In this document: positions 27,337 to 36,139 of the stretch, one piece after another
Numbering within the stretch: position 1 is the stretch's first letter
How the letters are laid out: every line of letters begins with the position of its first letter
Assembly: GCA_963832945.1 (NCBI GenBank)
Contig: CAWHVV010000010.1
Coordinates: forward strand, 310,001 to 374,000
DNA length: 64,000 nt
Reading direction: 5' to 3'
From: JAFEDN01 sp963832945
GTDB taxonomy: Bacteria > Pseudomonadota > Gammaproteobacteria > Coxiellales > Coxiellaceae
The notes under the pieces: generated by a model
What the model saw: the letters and a program-made list of their open reading frames with translations, nothing else
What the model was told of the DNA's origin: nothing
The model's database searches: none
Translations under genes and position numbers: made by a program

Positions 27337-27693
27337 CTACTCCCATTCCAACGCGCCTTTTTTCCATTCATAAATAAACCCGACAATTAAAATCCCCAGG
27401 AACAGCATCATCGCGCCAAATCCAGCCCAGCCAATGTGGCGCAACACCAGACGCCCACGGGAATAAAAAGGCGGTTTCAAATCGAAGATAATAAATAAAA
27501 TGGCGACCAGATAAAAACGGACATCAAAAGGCAGACGAGCATCCTCAAAGTGATCAAAACCGCATTCATAAGGCGATAATTTAGCCTTGTCAGGACGATG
27601 TGGTCCTAAAATTCCGCCAGCGGTATAGGCAATCACTCCTAAAGCCACGGCGACAATCATAAAAATCAATACTGGAAAATATTGAGCTAACAT
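27337..27693 (-). CDS. nuoA: NADH-quinone oxidoreductase subunit A
   Basis: 118 residues with three membrane segments; proton-pumping arm of complex I. The conserved PYECGFDHFEDARLPFDVRF (Cys loop near the quinone cavity) and FLVAILFIIFDLK-like segment (here YLVAILFIIFDLK) are seen. Frame intact. It is the first gene of the operon; a palindromic element (27735-27878) and tRNA-Leu lie upstream. Confidence 0.96.
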   Translation of the reverse strand: MLAQYFPVLIFMIVAVALGVIAYTAGGILGPHRPDKAKLSPYECGFDHFEDARLPFDVRFYLVAILFIIFDLKPPFYSRGRLVLRHIGWAGFGAMMLFLGILIVGFIYEWKKGALEWE

Positions 27694-27734
27694 AGGCGCT
27701 AATCATAAAATTTTTTACAGCAAAAAGCCAGCAA

Positions 27735-27878
27735 CAGCAATTCCCGCTGAGTACAGCGGCAATTGCTTCCTATTTATATCCTGCGCTCGGCGGAGCCGAT
27801 GCTCGGAATGAAGGGGGAGCGCTGCGCGCGCTCCCCCTTGCGAACCCCCATGGCGCAATGAATTTTCTACGAAAATTA
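27735..27878 (+). repeat. Palindromic element copy B, upstream of nuoA
   Basis: About 144 bp between nuoA and tRNA-Leu. First hairpin arms are AGCAATTCCCGCTG/CAGCGGCAATTGCT: relative to copy A both arms changed together. Then TCGGC/GCCGA with loop GGA, a GGGGGAGCGC/GCGCTCCCCC stem, and AATTTTC/GAAAATT. It may affect nuo expression, as it lies where the operon promoter would be expected. Confidence 0.85.
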
Positions 27879-27979
27879 TTTTTTAATGAATGACTTTATT
27901 TTATTAAATCAAATAGTTAAGATTAGCGGGAATTGCTGCCAAGTCAGTTTAATTACAGTCGAGAGATAATAAAAAATAG

Positions 27980-28061
27980 TGCCGAAGGCCGGACTCGAAC
28001 CGGCACGGCTTGCGCCACAGACACCTCAAGCCTGCGTGTATACCAATTTCACCACTTCGGC
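27980..28061 (-). tRNA. tRNA-Leu (GAG anticodon)
   Basis: On the minus strand, GCCGAAG at the 5' end pairs with CTTCGGC at the 3' end. D-loop GTGGTGAAATTGGTA, anticodon arm CAGGC-TTGAGGT-GTCTG (anticodon GAG), a class II variable arm and T-arm GCCGGTTCGAGTCCGGC are all present. About 82 nt; CCA is not encoded. It lies between secG and nuoA, the usual gammaproteobacterial order. Confidence 0.93.
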
Positions 28062-28181
28062 AATTTATTTATTTTGAAACCGGCTCCGGCGGGTATATGG
28101 GGGCTGCGGGTGTTTAGGGTTAGCAGGGGCGGCTGGGCGTGGGAGGTGGTGCCTGGGCTGGGAGCGGGTGAGGTGGGGCGT

Positions 28182-28419
28182 TCAGGAGCTCCCAGGATTT
28201 GGGCGCGGCTGCCGGTGCGAGGCCAAATAGCTTAACGTTAAGCTGGTGATGAAAAAAACGGCGGCAAACACGGCGGTCAGCTTCATGAAAAAACTCATCG
28301 AGCCCGCGCTGCCAAACATGGTGTTGGAAGCGCCACTGCCAAAAGCCGCGCCCGCGTCGGCGCCTTTGCCGTGCTGCAATAAGCACTAAAATGATAATCG
28401 CAATGGCAAGCCAGTACAT
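28182..28419 (-). pseudogene. secG: Preprotein translocase subunit SecG, frameshifted
   Basis: ATG 28419 opens MYWLAIAIIILVL, after which the frame is lost by one extra base near 28380. The next frame continues LQHGKGADAGAAFGSGASNT and MSFFMKLTAVFAAVFFITSLTLSYL, which is unmistakable SecG (two membrane segments, conserved LQHGKGADAG). SecG is an accessory subunit of the SecYEG channel, so loss is tolerable in some bacteria. A sequencing error is the alternative. Confidence 0.85.
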
Positions 28420-28431
28420 GAATAACTAAAA

Positions 28432-29192
28432 TTAACGCTTGCATTGTTCCGCAATCTCTATAAATTGATTCGCCTGCAATGAGGCGCCCCCTACCAGCGC
28501 CCCATCAATATCATCCTCGTTAAACAGCGCCGCGGCATTTTCAGCTTTGACACTGCCGCCGTAAATAATTCTGACCGTTATCACCCAATACGCTGCAGGT
28601 GCCGGTCAAGCTGGACCCTGATGGCATGGTGCACTTCTTGGGCTTGCCCAGGCGTCGCGATCTGGCCTGTACCAATCGCCCAAACTGGCTCATAAGCAAT
28701 CACCACGGCGGATAAATCAGCAAGATTATCGGCTAATTTTAACGCGACTGCAAGCTGCCGCTCGATAACCTGTAAGGTGGCGCCGGCCTGGCGCTCCTCC
28801 GCGGTCTCTCCTACGCATAAGATGGGCCGCAAACCGGCCTTCAGGGCCGCCGCGAATTTGGCGCCGACCTGCTGGTCGGTTTCGCTGTATAAATTCCGGC
28901 GTTCGGAATGACCCACAATGACATAACGGCATTGAAAATCATTGAGCATCGCCGCGGAAATCTCGCCGGTAAAAGCCCCCGACTCCTCACTGGAAACATT
29001 TTGCGCTCCCAAGGCCACCGGCGAGCCCTGCAGGTACTGACTGACCAGTTCCAGGTAGACGAACGGCGGAAATACCGCCAGTTCCACCGCCTTAAAACGT
29101 TCTCGGTTTTGCAGTAACGCCTGCAGCAACGCTTTGATACTGGCTTTCGAGCCATTCATCTTCCAGTTGCCGGCAATTAAAGGAATTCGCAT
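28432..29192 (-). pseudogene. tpiA: Triosephosphate isomerase, frameshifted near its C-terminus
   Basis: Residues 1-203 are intact: RIPLIAGNWKMNGS (catalytic Lys), RYVIVGHSERRN (catalytic His) and VIAYEPVWAIGTGQ (catalytic Glu). The frame then ends LQRIG-stop at 28581. The expected remainder (VRIIYGGSVKAENAAALF ... GALVGGASLQANQFIEI) is in another frame down to 28432, one base out near 28577. Without it the phosphate-binding GGS and GGASL loops are lost. Total length with repair is about 253, normal for TpiA. It interconverts DHAP and glyceraldehyde-3-phosphate. Confidence 0.87.
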
Positions 29193-29245
29193 GTCCGCAT
29201 TTTAACTGATTTTAGAATTGAGAACAAATCTGAACTATCTGCAGG

Positions 29246-29279
29246 CAGCCATTGCCGCTGTACTCAGCGGGAATGGCTG
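29246..29279. repeat. Palindromic element copy C, minimal 34-bp form
   Basis: Only the first hairpin is present: CAGCCATT.CCGCTG / CAGCGG.AATGGCTG around the AGTA/TACT loop. The TGA within it ends the hybrid kinase gene (…FVSHSR-stop), so the element supplies the last few codons and the stop. Either a decayed remnant or a minimal mobile unit. Confidence 0.8.
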
Positions 29280-31330
29280 ACAAATCGGTCCAGGCAATGC
29301 TGCGCTTCCGCCAATTTCAGCGGTTTGGTGATTATTTTGTTTATGCCCGCCCCGGTACAAACTGTTTCATACTTCTGACCGACGTGCGCGGTCAATGCGA
29401 CGATGGGCGTTTGGCCTCGGGGACCGGGCAATTGACGAATTTGCTGGCTTACCCAAAGACCATCGTGATCGGGCAAGCCAATGTCCATAACAATTAAATC
29501 GTATTGGCGCGTTGCCGCCATTTCCAGCGCCTGCGCTCCGGTCCCGGCAATCTCTACAAAACAATTCAATTGATTCAAAGTATGAGTCACCCCTTTTTGA
29601 ATAAGAGAGTTATCCTCGACCAGCAGTATTCGCGTTAGTTCCGGGATCGAAACGCCTTCTGGAAATACCTGCTCAATTTTTAATTGATTAGGTTTTATTT
29701 CGTTCCGAATGGCTACTGCATGATCACTGGCATAGTCGTCAGGATTTTTAACCGCTAACCCGGAAGTATCGTCAGCCATTTTTAGAGGCAAGTTGATAGT
29801 AAAACGCGAGCCTTTCCCCAACTCACTACTGACTATCACGTTGCCGCCCAGTTTACTCACAAATCGCGCCACAATCGATAAACCCAAACCGCTGCCACGG
29901 TATTTTCCCTGAAAGGACGGCGTGCCCCGATAAAATTTCTCAAATATTTCTGTTTGCGCCTCGGGAGCAATGCCGATACCTGTGTCTTCCACTATTATCT
30001 GTATGGGAAAAATGTGTTCATCGGGATTCATTGCGGACTCATCTTTCTGAACCCGCACGATAACATGTCCCTGCTCGGTAAATTTAAGGCCGTTGCTGAC
30101 TAAATTTAATATGGAGCGCTGAACAAGCAGTATATCACTGACAAATTTTTTAGGAATGTCTTTCGCATAGTCTTCGCCAAGAATTAAGCCCCTTTGTTTG
30201 GCGACCGGCCCAAATAAAACAATGAGTTTGCTAATTAATAGCTGTAAATCAAAAATTTCCTGCTTAATTTCTGTTTGCTCATCATCTTCCAGTTTCGCCA
30301 AATTAATCACGTTATTGAGCAGGATCAGTAACTCATCGCTGGTGTCGACGAGCGCCTGCACTTCCTCTCGTAACTCTGCGGGCACCCGTTCCATCAGCCA
30401 GCCCGCTATGCCCTGAATCCCCACCAAAGGAGTACGGATATCGTGGCTGATGTTACTGACAAACTGGGTTTTGGCGCGATTACTGGCTTCGGCCCTCTGT
30501 TTGGCGATTTCCAGCTTTTTTTCAATCTGGACCTGTTCGGTAATATCAGTGGAGATACCCAGAATTCCGATCACTTCATTTTTGTCGTCAAACATCGGCG
30601 ATTTGCTGGCGAGGTATACTTTTTCCACCCCATCAATAAAGACTATTTCACGGTGTATGGAAGGTTGCCGTGACTCCATCACGATGAAATCATGCTCGCG
30701 GATTTTTTTGGCAACTTCAGGGTCCCATCCCATCATGGCCGCCACATCAAAAATTGTTTTCCCCAAGGCCTGGGTACGGCTCTTCAATCCTAAAAGCTTC
30801 ACCTGCTGATCATTATACCCCAGAGAGCGGCCTTCTTTATCCAGCCAGTAAATGTTACTGGGTGAGGACATTAAAATGCTCTCCAGGTAAAAATCCGTCG
30901 CATGTTTCGATTTTTCCAGTTCAAGCCTGGTTTTTTTCATCTCGGTAATGTCGTGAGATATGCCAAATATCCCCCGGACATTACCTTGCTCATCGTAAAA
31001 TGGCGCTTTGTAAGATAAAAAAACAAAGTCATTTCCACCAAAATTATATTCCTCTTCAAAAACGGCAGATTGCCGCGTAGTCATGATTTGTAAGTTATTG
31101 GCCTGAATTTTCTCAACCTGCTCTTTATCCTGGTGACACAGCTCCGCTATTTCCATTAAACTCAGGCCATATAACTGAGCGGGGTCGCCGAACCCCAGAG
31201 AACGCGCCTGATTGATATTACACAACAAAACCCGATTTTCCTTATCCGTCCAGTAAATATTCAATCCCGAGCAGGAAGCGTTCAACAGGCTCGTTAAATA
31301 AATATCGGGTAATGTCAGTTGCGAATTCAT
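29264..31330 (-). CDS. PAS-PAS hybrid histidine kinase with receiver
   Basis: 688 residues, soluble. Two PAS domains are seen (about 15-130 and 145-275), each ending in the PAC-like GISHDITEM / GISTDITEQ; both contain NIYW(T/L)DKE. HisKA H-box FVSNISHDIRTPLVGI (about 300), HATPase_c with VEDTGIGIAP and YRGSGLGLSI, and a C-terminal receiver with LLVEDNSLIQK, LIVMDIGLPDHDG and ITKPL follow. The ATG overlaps the stop of the upstream unknown gene (ATGA), so they are translationally coupled. The stop codon comes from palindromic element C. Confidence 0.92.
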   Translation of the reverse strand: MNSQLTLPDIYLTSLLNASCSGLNIYWTDKENRVLLCNINQARSLGFGDPAQLYGLSLMEIAELCHQDKEQVEKIQANNLQIMTTRQSAVFEEEYNFGGNDFVFLSYKAPFYDEQGNVRGIFGISHDITEMKKTRLELEKSKHATDFYLESILMSSPSNIYWLDKEGRSLGYNDQQVKLLGLKSRTQALGKTIFDVAAMMGWDPEVAKKIREHDFIVMESRQPSIHREIVFIDGVEKVYLASKSPMFDDKNEVIGILGISTDITEQVQIEKKLEIAKQRAEASNRAKTQFVSNISHDIRTPLVGIQGIAGWLMERVPAELREEVQALVDTSDELLILLNNVINLAKLEDDEQTEIKQEIFDLQLLISKLIVLFGPVAKQRGLILGEDYAKDIPKKFVSDILLVQRSILNLVSNGLKFTEQGHVIVRVQKDESAMNPDEHIFPIQIIVEDTGIGIAPEAQTEIFEKFYRGTPSFQGKYRGSGLGLSIVARFVSKLGGNVIVSSELGKGSRFTINLPLKMADDTSGLAVKNPDDYASDHAVAIRNEIKPNQLKIEQVFPEGVSIPELTRILLVEDNSLIQKGVTHTLNQLNCFVEIAGTGAQALEMAATRQYDLIVMDIGLPDHDGLWVSQQIRQLPGPRGQTPIVALTAHVGQKYETVCTGAGINKIITKPLKLAEAQHCLDRFVSHSR

Positions 31331-33063
31331 TTATTATTGTTGTTTGTACTTGTTAACGTGCTACGACTGCTTCCTGAGGATTTGCGCTGCCAACGGGTGT
31401 GGCTATTATAAAGACCGGGAGATGAGGACCGAATGTTATCCTTTTTGGGCGGCGAGTAAGACAATGGTTGCAATTGTTTAGTTTCAGACGACTTTTTAAG
31501 CCGAGGATTGTTAAATATCGCACTTCTATTAATAGAAGCAGGTACATTAAGAGGCTTGGGTACAGGAATCTCTGCCGACATTTTTTTGATCTCTTTAGCA
31601 TCATCCCTCGTTAATCGATGATTAAGAGCAGTGGGATTTGGCAAATTTTCGGTCGGGTATTTCGCAAGTAAATTTATTCTTTTTTGGACGGGCGCATCAG
31701 ATTGGGCGAGCCGGAGTAAAAATCTATAGGATGTCGCTTTCAGTGTAATTTCTTCTTCAGGGGAAGGGTAATCAGCTCTATCTAAATTATCTCTCTCCAT
31801 GGTTTCAATAAGATTATTACGCACTTGTACTGGATCAGAAGAAGTAGCCAGATCGAATATAAGATCATAAATATTCTGTGCCAGTGTGACAGTATCTCTT
31901 TCGAGATAAAAGGTTTTGGGTGGACTTGAAGAAAGTGGTGATTTATCTTCTCCGGATGAATTCTCATCCGATAAATTGCCACTGCTGGTTCGCCTCATTA
32001 CCACAGGAGATAAATCTTCAATCACACTCGCTGGCGGATTTGTAAGCTCCACTTCTTTTACTTCTTTCAATTCTTTCATTTTATTCACGCCTTTCACTTT
32101 TGGGACCACAAACCGGATGGGCTGCCAAAATAATTTATTTGCATAATCCGCGGACAAGAAACACTGCTTCGTCATGGTCAATAGCCGTTCCATTTTTAAA
32201 TTATCCGGTTTCTTTCCCTGTTGGGAAATATAATGAACGAAATAATCGATGTTGTATTTTTGTCCCGCAACAATTACCAGCGCCATTTCATCCAAAAGAT
32301 GCTCTACCATTAATCTGTTCATAAATTTCGGTAGATCGTACACTTCGTCCGTTTTTTCATCCTTAACAAGGCAATAAATTTTTTTCACTTTTTGCGCTGC
32401 ATAAAAATCTTTAAAAATACGCTGACAGGCTGCACCCACACAATTATCGACAGCCTTAGAATAGTTAGCCTGATCAACGGCTCTATCGGAATTAACCCCG
32501 ACATTATAATAAAATTTTTTAATTTTCTCCTGAATTTCTTTAAATTCCGATTTTTTTCTAACCTCAGAAGTTAAGAGGTATTGCGGTAAAGCATCAGATT
32601 TATTTTCTCCGGCTGCAACCTCGGAAAATATATATTGAATTCTGTCTTTTTCCTGCTGCATAAATTTCGTTTCGAATTCCAGGGCTTTAGGTTCTATTAA
32701 TTTTCTGGCTTCCGGGAATGTAGAAGTTTTTTGGGGTTTTGTCTCACTAATTCCTGCGAGGAAAGTAAGCGGGGTCAATAGTTCAAATATTCCCACAAAT
32801 AAACTGAGCCGGTTCTTATTTGCAAGTTTTTTTAATGTCCCCAAATTATTGCCGCTAATCGGTGGGATTAAATCCACCAGTGATAATTCTTTAAAATCGA
32901 AAGAATAACTGGGGCAAATTGCAACAAGCAGAGAAGCATTTTCTCCGATTTTTGCAATCGAAAACATTGTAGATGATGGATCATTGCTCTCTTTGAGAAG
33001 CATTTTATTCACGTCAACAAGTTCAAAGTTTACTTTGTCATTTTCCGAAAATGAAATTTTCAT
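31327..33063 (-). CDS. Protein of unknown function, coupled to the PAS hybrid kinase
   Basis: 578 residues from ATG 33063, which follows AGAGGA; the longer frame to 33117 lacks a ribosome site. No signal peptide, membrane segment or known domain. It is lysine-rich and mostly predicted helical, with a Ser-rich acidic stretch (RRTSSGNLSDENSSGED, about 380) and a Ser/Thr/Asn-rich basic tail (SSGSSRSTLTSTNNNNK). Size, composition and lack of homology I can recall resemble Dot/Icm-type effectors of Legionellales, but that is a guess. A possible -10 (TATACT) lies at 33100-33105. It overlaps the kinase gene by 4 bp, which hints at a shared pathway. Confidence 0.75.
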   Translation of the reverse strand: MKISFSENDKVNFELVDVNKMLLKESNDPSSTMFSIAKIGENASLLVAICPSYSFDFKELSLVDLIPPISGNNLGTLKKLANKNRLSLFVGIFELLTPLTFLAGISETKPQKTSTFPEARKLIEPKALEFETKFMQQEKDRIQYIFSEVAAGENKSDALPQYLLTSEVRKKSEFKEIQEKIKKFYYNVGVNSDRAVDQANYSKAVDNCVGAACQRIFKDFYAAQKVKKIYCLVKDEKTDEVYDLPKFMNRLMVEHLLDEMALVIVAGQKYNIDYFVHYISQQGKKPDNLKMERLLTMTKQCFLSADYANKLFWQPIRFVVPKVKGVNKMKELKEVKEVELTNPPASVIEDLSPVVMRRTSSGNLSDENSSGEDKSPLSSSPPKTFYLERDTVTLAQNIYDLIFDLATSSDPVQVRNNLIETMERDNLDRADYPSPEEEITLKATSYRFLLRLAQSDAPVQKRINLLAKYPTENLPNPTALNHRLTRDDAKEIKKMSAEIPVPKPLNVPASINRSAIFNNPRLKKSSETKQLQPLSYSPPKKDNIRSSSPGLYNSHTRWQRKSSGSSRSTLTSTNNNNK

Positions 33064-33119
33064 AATTATCCTCTTTATTATTTCTAATACAATAAAATCA
33101 GTATACCGCTGTTTCATCC

Positions 33120-33472
33120 TGTTTGAAAAAAATTACCAGAAAAGGAAGAGTCCCTTCTTCCTCGCTTACTTGCTGAACGAATTAGTTTATCAAAAAACTG
33201 ACTCAATAAAAAGCCTCCGACAAATATTTAATAAGATTCTTCGGAAAAATGTTATCAAAAAACTGTAATTTTGTAATTTCAAAATGGAAATATTCATTCC
33301 CTAACTTCTCATCTCATAAAAATAGAAATTTTTAAATATTTTAAATAATAAAACAGCGAATGCAATAATTTTAAATATTTTTTCAATTTGGAAATTTTTT
33401 TTGCATATTACTGCAATTTAATTAAACGAATTTTAAAAATTTGTAAAAATTCTGGTGTGTCATTAAAAAAAT
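33120..33472. other. AT-rich intergenic region
   Basis: About 350 bp with very high A+T and many runs of A and T, between the divergent-from-nothing 3' end of the SDR gene and the start region of the unknown gene (both minus). It probably holds the promoter of the latter. A plus-strand frame enters from 32984 but is low complexity. I see no RNA gene, repeat or terminator. Confidence 0.5.
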
Positions 33473-34222
33473 CTATTGGCGCAGCGAACGACCGGCGTCG
33501 ATATTAAGAATCTGTCCCGTGATAGCAAGTTGCTGAATGAGAAATAACACCCCCCTGGCGATGTCTTCGGGTTCGGCAAAACGTTTCAGCAGCGTTTTTT
33601 CTTTTAATTGGGCGGTAAAATTCTCGCTCAACGGTTTTTCAGGCAGCAATGTTACGCCTGGAGCGATGGCGTTTACCCGAATTCTCGGGGCGAACTCACG
33701 CGCCAATGCCTGGGTTAGCATTATTAATCCGGCTTTGGCGACAGAATAAACAGGATACCCTTTCAAGGGGCGTTCGCCGTGGATATCCGCGATATTGATA
33801 ACGCAGCCCTGCCGCGCCGCTAAATATTCCTCAGCCGCCTGGGCGAGGAAATAAGGGGCTTTTAAATTGGTATTCATTAAATCATGCCACTGCGCTTCTG
33901 TGGTGGCGCTTACCGGAGTGGGATAAAAACTGGAAGCATTGTTCACTAAAACATCCAGACGCCCCCATTTCCGTGCGGCCTGAATAATGAGATTCTCAAG
34001 GTCCGCGAACTGGTTTAAATCCGCGGGCATGATCGCGCACGAATCGGGCCGGATCTGGTTTAAGGCGTCGGCAAGAACTTGCGCCGCTTTTTGGGATTGA
34101 TGATAGTGAATGACGACCCGATAGCCGGATTCATGCAATATTCTTGCAATCACCGCCCCAATTCGGCGAGCCCCTCCGGTGATTAACGCAACTGGACACA
34201 CATCAATTAAAGAGGGATTCAT
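33473..34222 (-). CDS. Short-chain dehydrogenase, pteridine reductase (FolM/PTR1)-like
   Basis: 249 residues. Rossmann NADPH motif LITGGARRIGAVIAR (the TGxxxRxG form typical of pteridine reductases), NNASSFY, and the catalytic YSVAK with upstream Asp (NIADIHGERPLKGYPVYSVAK). It would reduce dihydromonapterin or dihydrofolate/biopterin; substrate inferred from the motif. It overlaps the cyclic-nucleotide-binding gene by 20 bp, so the two are probably one transcript with gdhA. Confidence 0.85.
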   Translation of the reverse strand: MNPSLIDVCPVALITGGARRIGAVIARILHESGYRVVIHYHQSQKAAQVLADALNQIRPDSCAIMPADLNQFADLENLIIQAARKWGRLDVLVNNASSFYPTPVSATTEAQWHDLMNTNLKAPYFLAQAAEEYLAARQGCVINIADIHGERPLKGYPVYSVAKAGLIMLTQALAREFAPRIRVNAIAPGVTLLPEKPLSENFTAQLKEKTLLKRFAEPEDIARGVLFLIQQLAITGQILNIDAGRSLRQ

Positions 34223-34727
34223 GGAAAAACCGCTGACGATATTCCTCTAATTCGGATTTTATGCCGGGTCTATCCGTCATTAACGGTATTTTACGAATAA
34301 AATCATTGGCGGCGATTAAACGTTGGGTCAGTAATCTGGCAACATTATAACACATCAACAGAACACCTACTTCATAATTTTGCACGCCTTCTCGAAACTT
34401 CTCACCCTCAATCATCAATAATTCGGAATCCAGAGACGCCTTGATGCTGGCGGACCTAATTTTTTCTCCAAACACACACACTTCGCCAATTACCGCCCCG
34501 GTCTCTATGGAAGCAATCGTTTGCTCAACATCGCCAAGCCGTGAATGGATGAGAACGTCCATTTTACCTTTTTTCAGTAGGTACATACTATTACCAGGGT
34601 CACCCTGACGCCAAAGAAATTGCCCTTTTGTTAACCGGATGGGCTCAGGCAGGGAAGAGAGAAATTCTTCAACGTAATCCGCATCGATCCCTTCAAATAA
34701 TAAACTGTCGCGTATATCTTTTGCCAT
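34203..34727 (-). CDS. Cyclic-nucleotide-binding domain protein without output domain
   Basis: 174 residues with a single cNMP-binding beta-roll: GQFLWRQGDPGNSMYLLKKG, TGAVIGEVCVFGEKIRSASI and a C-terminal helix. In the phosphate-binding cassette, GEVCVFGEKIRSAS keeps the Glu but has Ser where CAP-type cassettes usually have the Arg-Ser/Thr pair shifted by a residue; affinity is uncertain. No helix-turn-helix is present. It lies 2 bp after gdhA, so it may modulate the dehydrogenase or SDR. An adenylate cyclase lies at 46574. Confidence 0.8.
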   Translation of the reverse strand: MAKDIRDSLLFEGIDADYVEEFLSSLPEPIRLTKGQFLWRQGDPGNSMYLLKKGKMDVLIHSRLGDVEQTIASIETGAVIGEVCVFGEKIRSASIKASLDSELLMIEGEKFREGVQNYEVGVLLMCYNVARLLTQRLIAANDFIRKIPLMTDRPGIKSELEEYRQRFFHESLFN

Positions 34728-34729
34728 AT

Positions 34730-35956
34730 TTATAACCCTAAGGTGACGGTTGCTTTAACTACCCGGCCAATACCGATGAGAAAAGCCGCTTCACGAAAAC
34801 TGCATTGTTTGACCTGGGCAGTTTTAACCACCCGGGCCACCGCATCCTGCATGTAGGCATTCAGCTGGTCGTTAATTTGTTCCAAAGGCCAGCGGACCTG
34901 CTGGATATTTTGCGCCCACTCAAAATAGGAAACCGTAACCCCACCGGCATTGGCTAAAATATCCGGAATTACCTTGATACCGCGTTTCTGAAATATTTCA
35001 TCCGCTTCAGGTAGTGTCGGGCCGTTTGCCGCCTCGACAAGGTATTTACAACGCACGGCGCCGGCCAGTTTTTGGTCAAAAACATCGCCTAGCGCCGCAG
35101 GGATTAACACATCACATTCGGTCACCAGCAATTGTTCGTGAGAGATCTTTTCTCCACCTGAAAATCCGATGACCGTGCGGTGTTCGTCGACCCAGGTTTT
35201 TAATGCCGGGATATCCAGACCTTTGGCGGAGAAAACAGCGCCACTGACATCGGAAACCGCTATCACCATGGCGCCTTTTTCATGCAAAATTCTCGCGGTA
35301 TGGTAGCCGACATTTCCAAAGCCTTGCACCACGACCCGAGTTTTTGCCAAAGGAAGCTTATCCATCTTCAGGAATGCCTCAGTAACGATCACAACTCCGC
35401 GGCCGGTAGCTTCCTCACGACCCTCGGAACCATATAAAAACAATGGCTTGCCCGTCACCACCGCCGGACTAAAGCCCTCATATTTGGAATATTCAGACAT
35501 AATCCACGCCATTATCTGAGCATTGGTATTCACATCCGGAGCGGGAATATCTTTGTAAGGACCGATGATTTCCTTGACTTTACTGGTAAATGATTTAGTA
35601 ATACGCTCCTGCTCAGGAAAAGACATTGTCGTAGGGTCACAGGAGATCCCTCCTTTGGCGCCGCCAAAAGGTAACCGCAATAGGGAAGTTTTCCAGGTCA
35701 TCAGAGAGGCCAAAGAATTAACATCATCCTCATCCACGGTGGGATGGTAGCGAAGCCCGCCCTTCATCGGACCCAAGGCATTATTATGCTGAACCCGAAA
35801 GCCGGTAAAGTTAGCCAACTGCCCATTATCTAGTTCAATGGTCAGGTCCATTTTGACGACACGGTAAGGTTTTTCAATGCTTTGCGCCAGATTTTTAGAA
35901 ATATTCAGCAGACGGACGGCGTGTTTAAGATAATATTGCGTGGCTTCAATACCCAT
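34730..35956 (-). CDS. gdhA: Glutamate dehydrogenase (Glu/Leu/Phe/Val family)
   Basis: 408 residues. It catalyses reversible oxidative deamination of glutamate to 2-oxoglutarate. GPMKGGLRYHP and the catalytic-Lys signature LPFGGAKGGISCDP are intact, as is the dinucleotide fold VVVQGFGNVGYHTARIL. The layout fits NAD-dependent catabolic enzymes (RocG/GudB type). ATG 35956 follows TCCTCC on the plus strand, i.e. GGAGGA. Copy D of the palindromic element lies immediately upstream. Confidence 0.92.
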   Translation of the reverse strand: MGIEATQYYLKHAVRLLNISKNLAQSIEKPYRVVKMDLTIELDNGQLANFTGFRVQHNNALGPMKGGLRYHPTVDEDDVNSLASLMTWKTSLLRLPFGGAKGGISCDPTTMSFPEQERITKSFTSKVKEIIGPYKDIPAPDVNTNAQIMAWIMSEYSKYEGFSPAVVTGKPLFLYGSEGREEATGRGVVIVTEAFLKMDKLPLAKTRVVVQGFGNVGYHTARILHEKGAMVIAVSDVSGAVFSAKGLDIPALKTWVDEHRTVIGFSGGEKISHEQLLVTECDVLIPAALGDVFDQKLAGAVRCKYLVEAANGPTLPEADEIFQKRGIKVIPDILANAGGVTVSYFEWAQNIQQVRWPLEQINDQLNAYMQDAVARVVKTAQVKQCSFREAAFLIGIGRVVKATVTLGL

Positions 35957-35973
35957 TCTATCCTCCTGGGATC

Positions 35974-36130
35974 AGCCATTCATTCCCGCTGAGTACAGCG
36001 TCCATGGCTTCCTTGTTTATATCCTGCGCATCGGCAAAGCCGATTGCTCGGAATGAAGGGGGAGAATCGCGATTCTCCCCCTTGCGATCCCCCATCGCGT
36101 AAGGAGAGTTCCCTTTAGCGGGAACTCCTG
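35974..36130 (+). repeat. Palindromic element copy D, flanked by a 10-bp direct repeat
   Basis: About 157 bp between gdhA and the ppiD-like gene, with the four hairpins of copy A: CCGCTG-AGTA-CAGCG, ATCGGC-AAA-GCCGAT, the perfect 24-bp palindrome, and AGGAGAGTTCCC/GCGGGAACTCCT. TCCTGGGATC stands directly on both sides (35964-35973 and 36131-36140), as expected for a target-site duplication. This is the best evidence that the element transposes. It may sit within the gdhA promoter region. Confidence 0.88.
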
Positions 36131-36139
36131 TCCTGGGAT

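Noticed and set aside
33064..33472. PmrA-type TTAA direct repeats upstream of the effector-like gene
   Set aside because: The region is so AT-rich that TTAA pairs occur by chance; no spaced pair at a promoter position was convincing.
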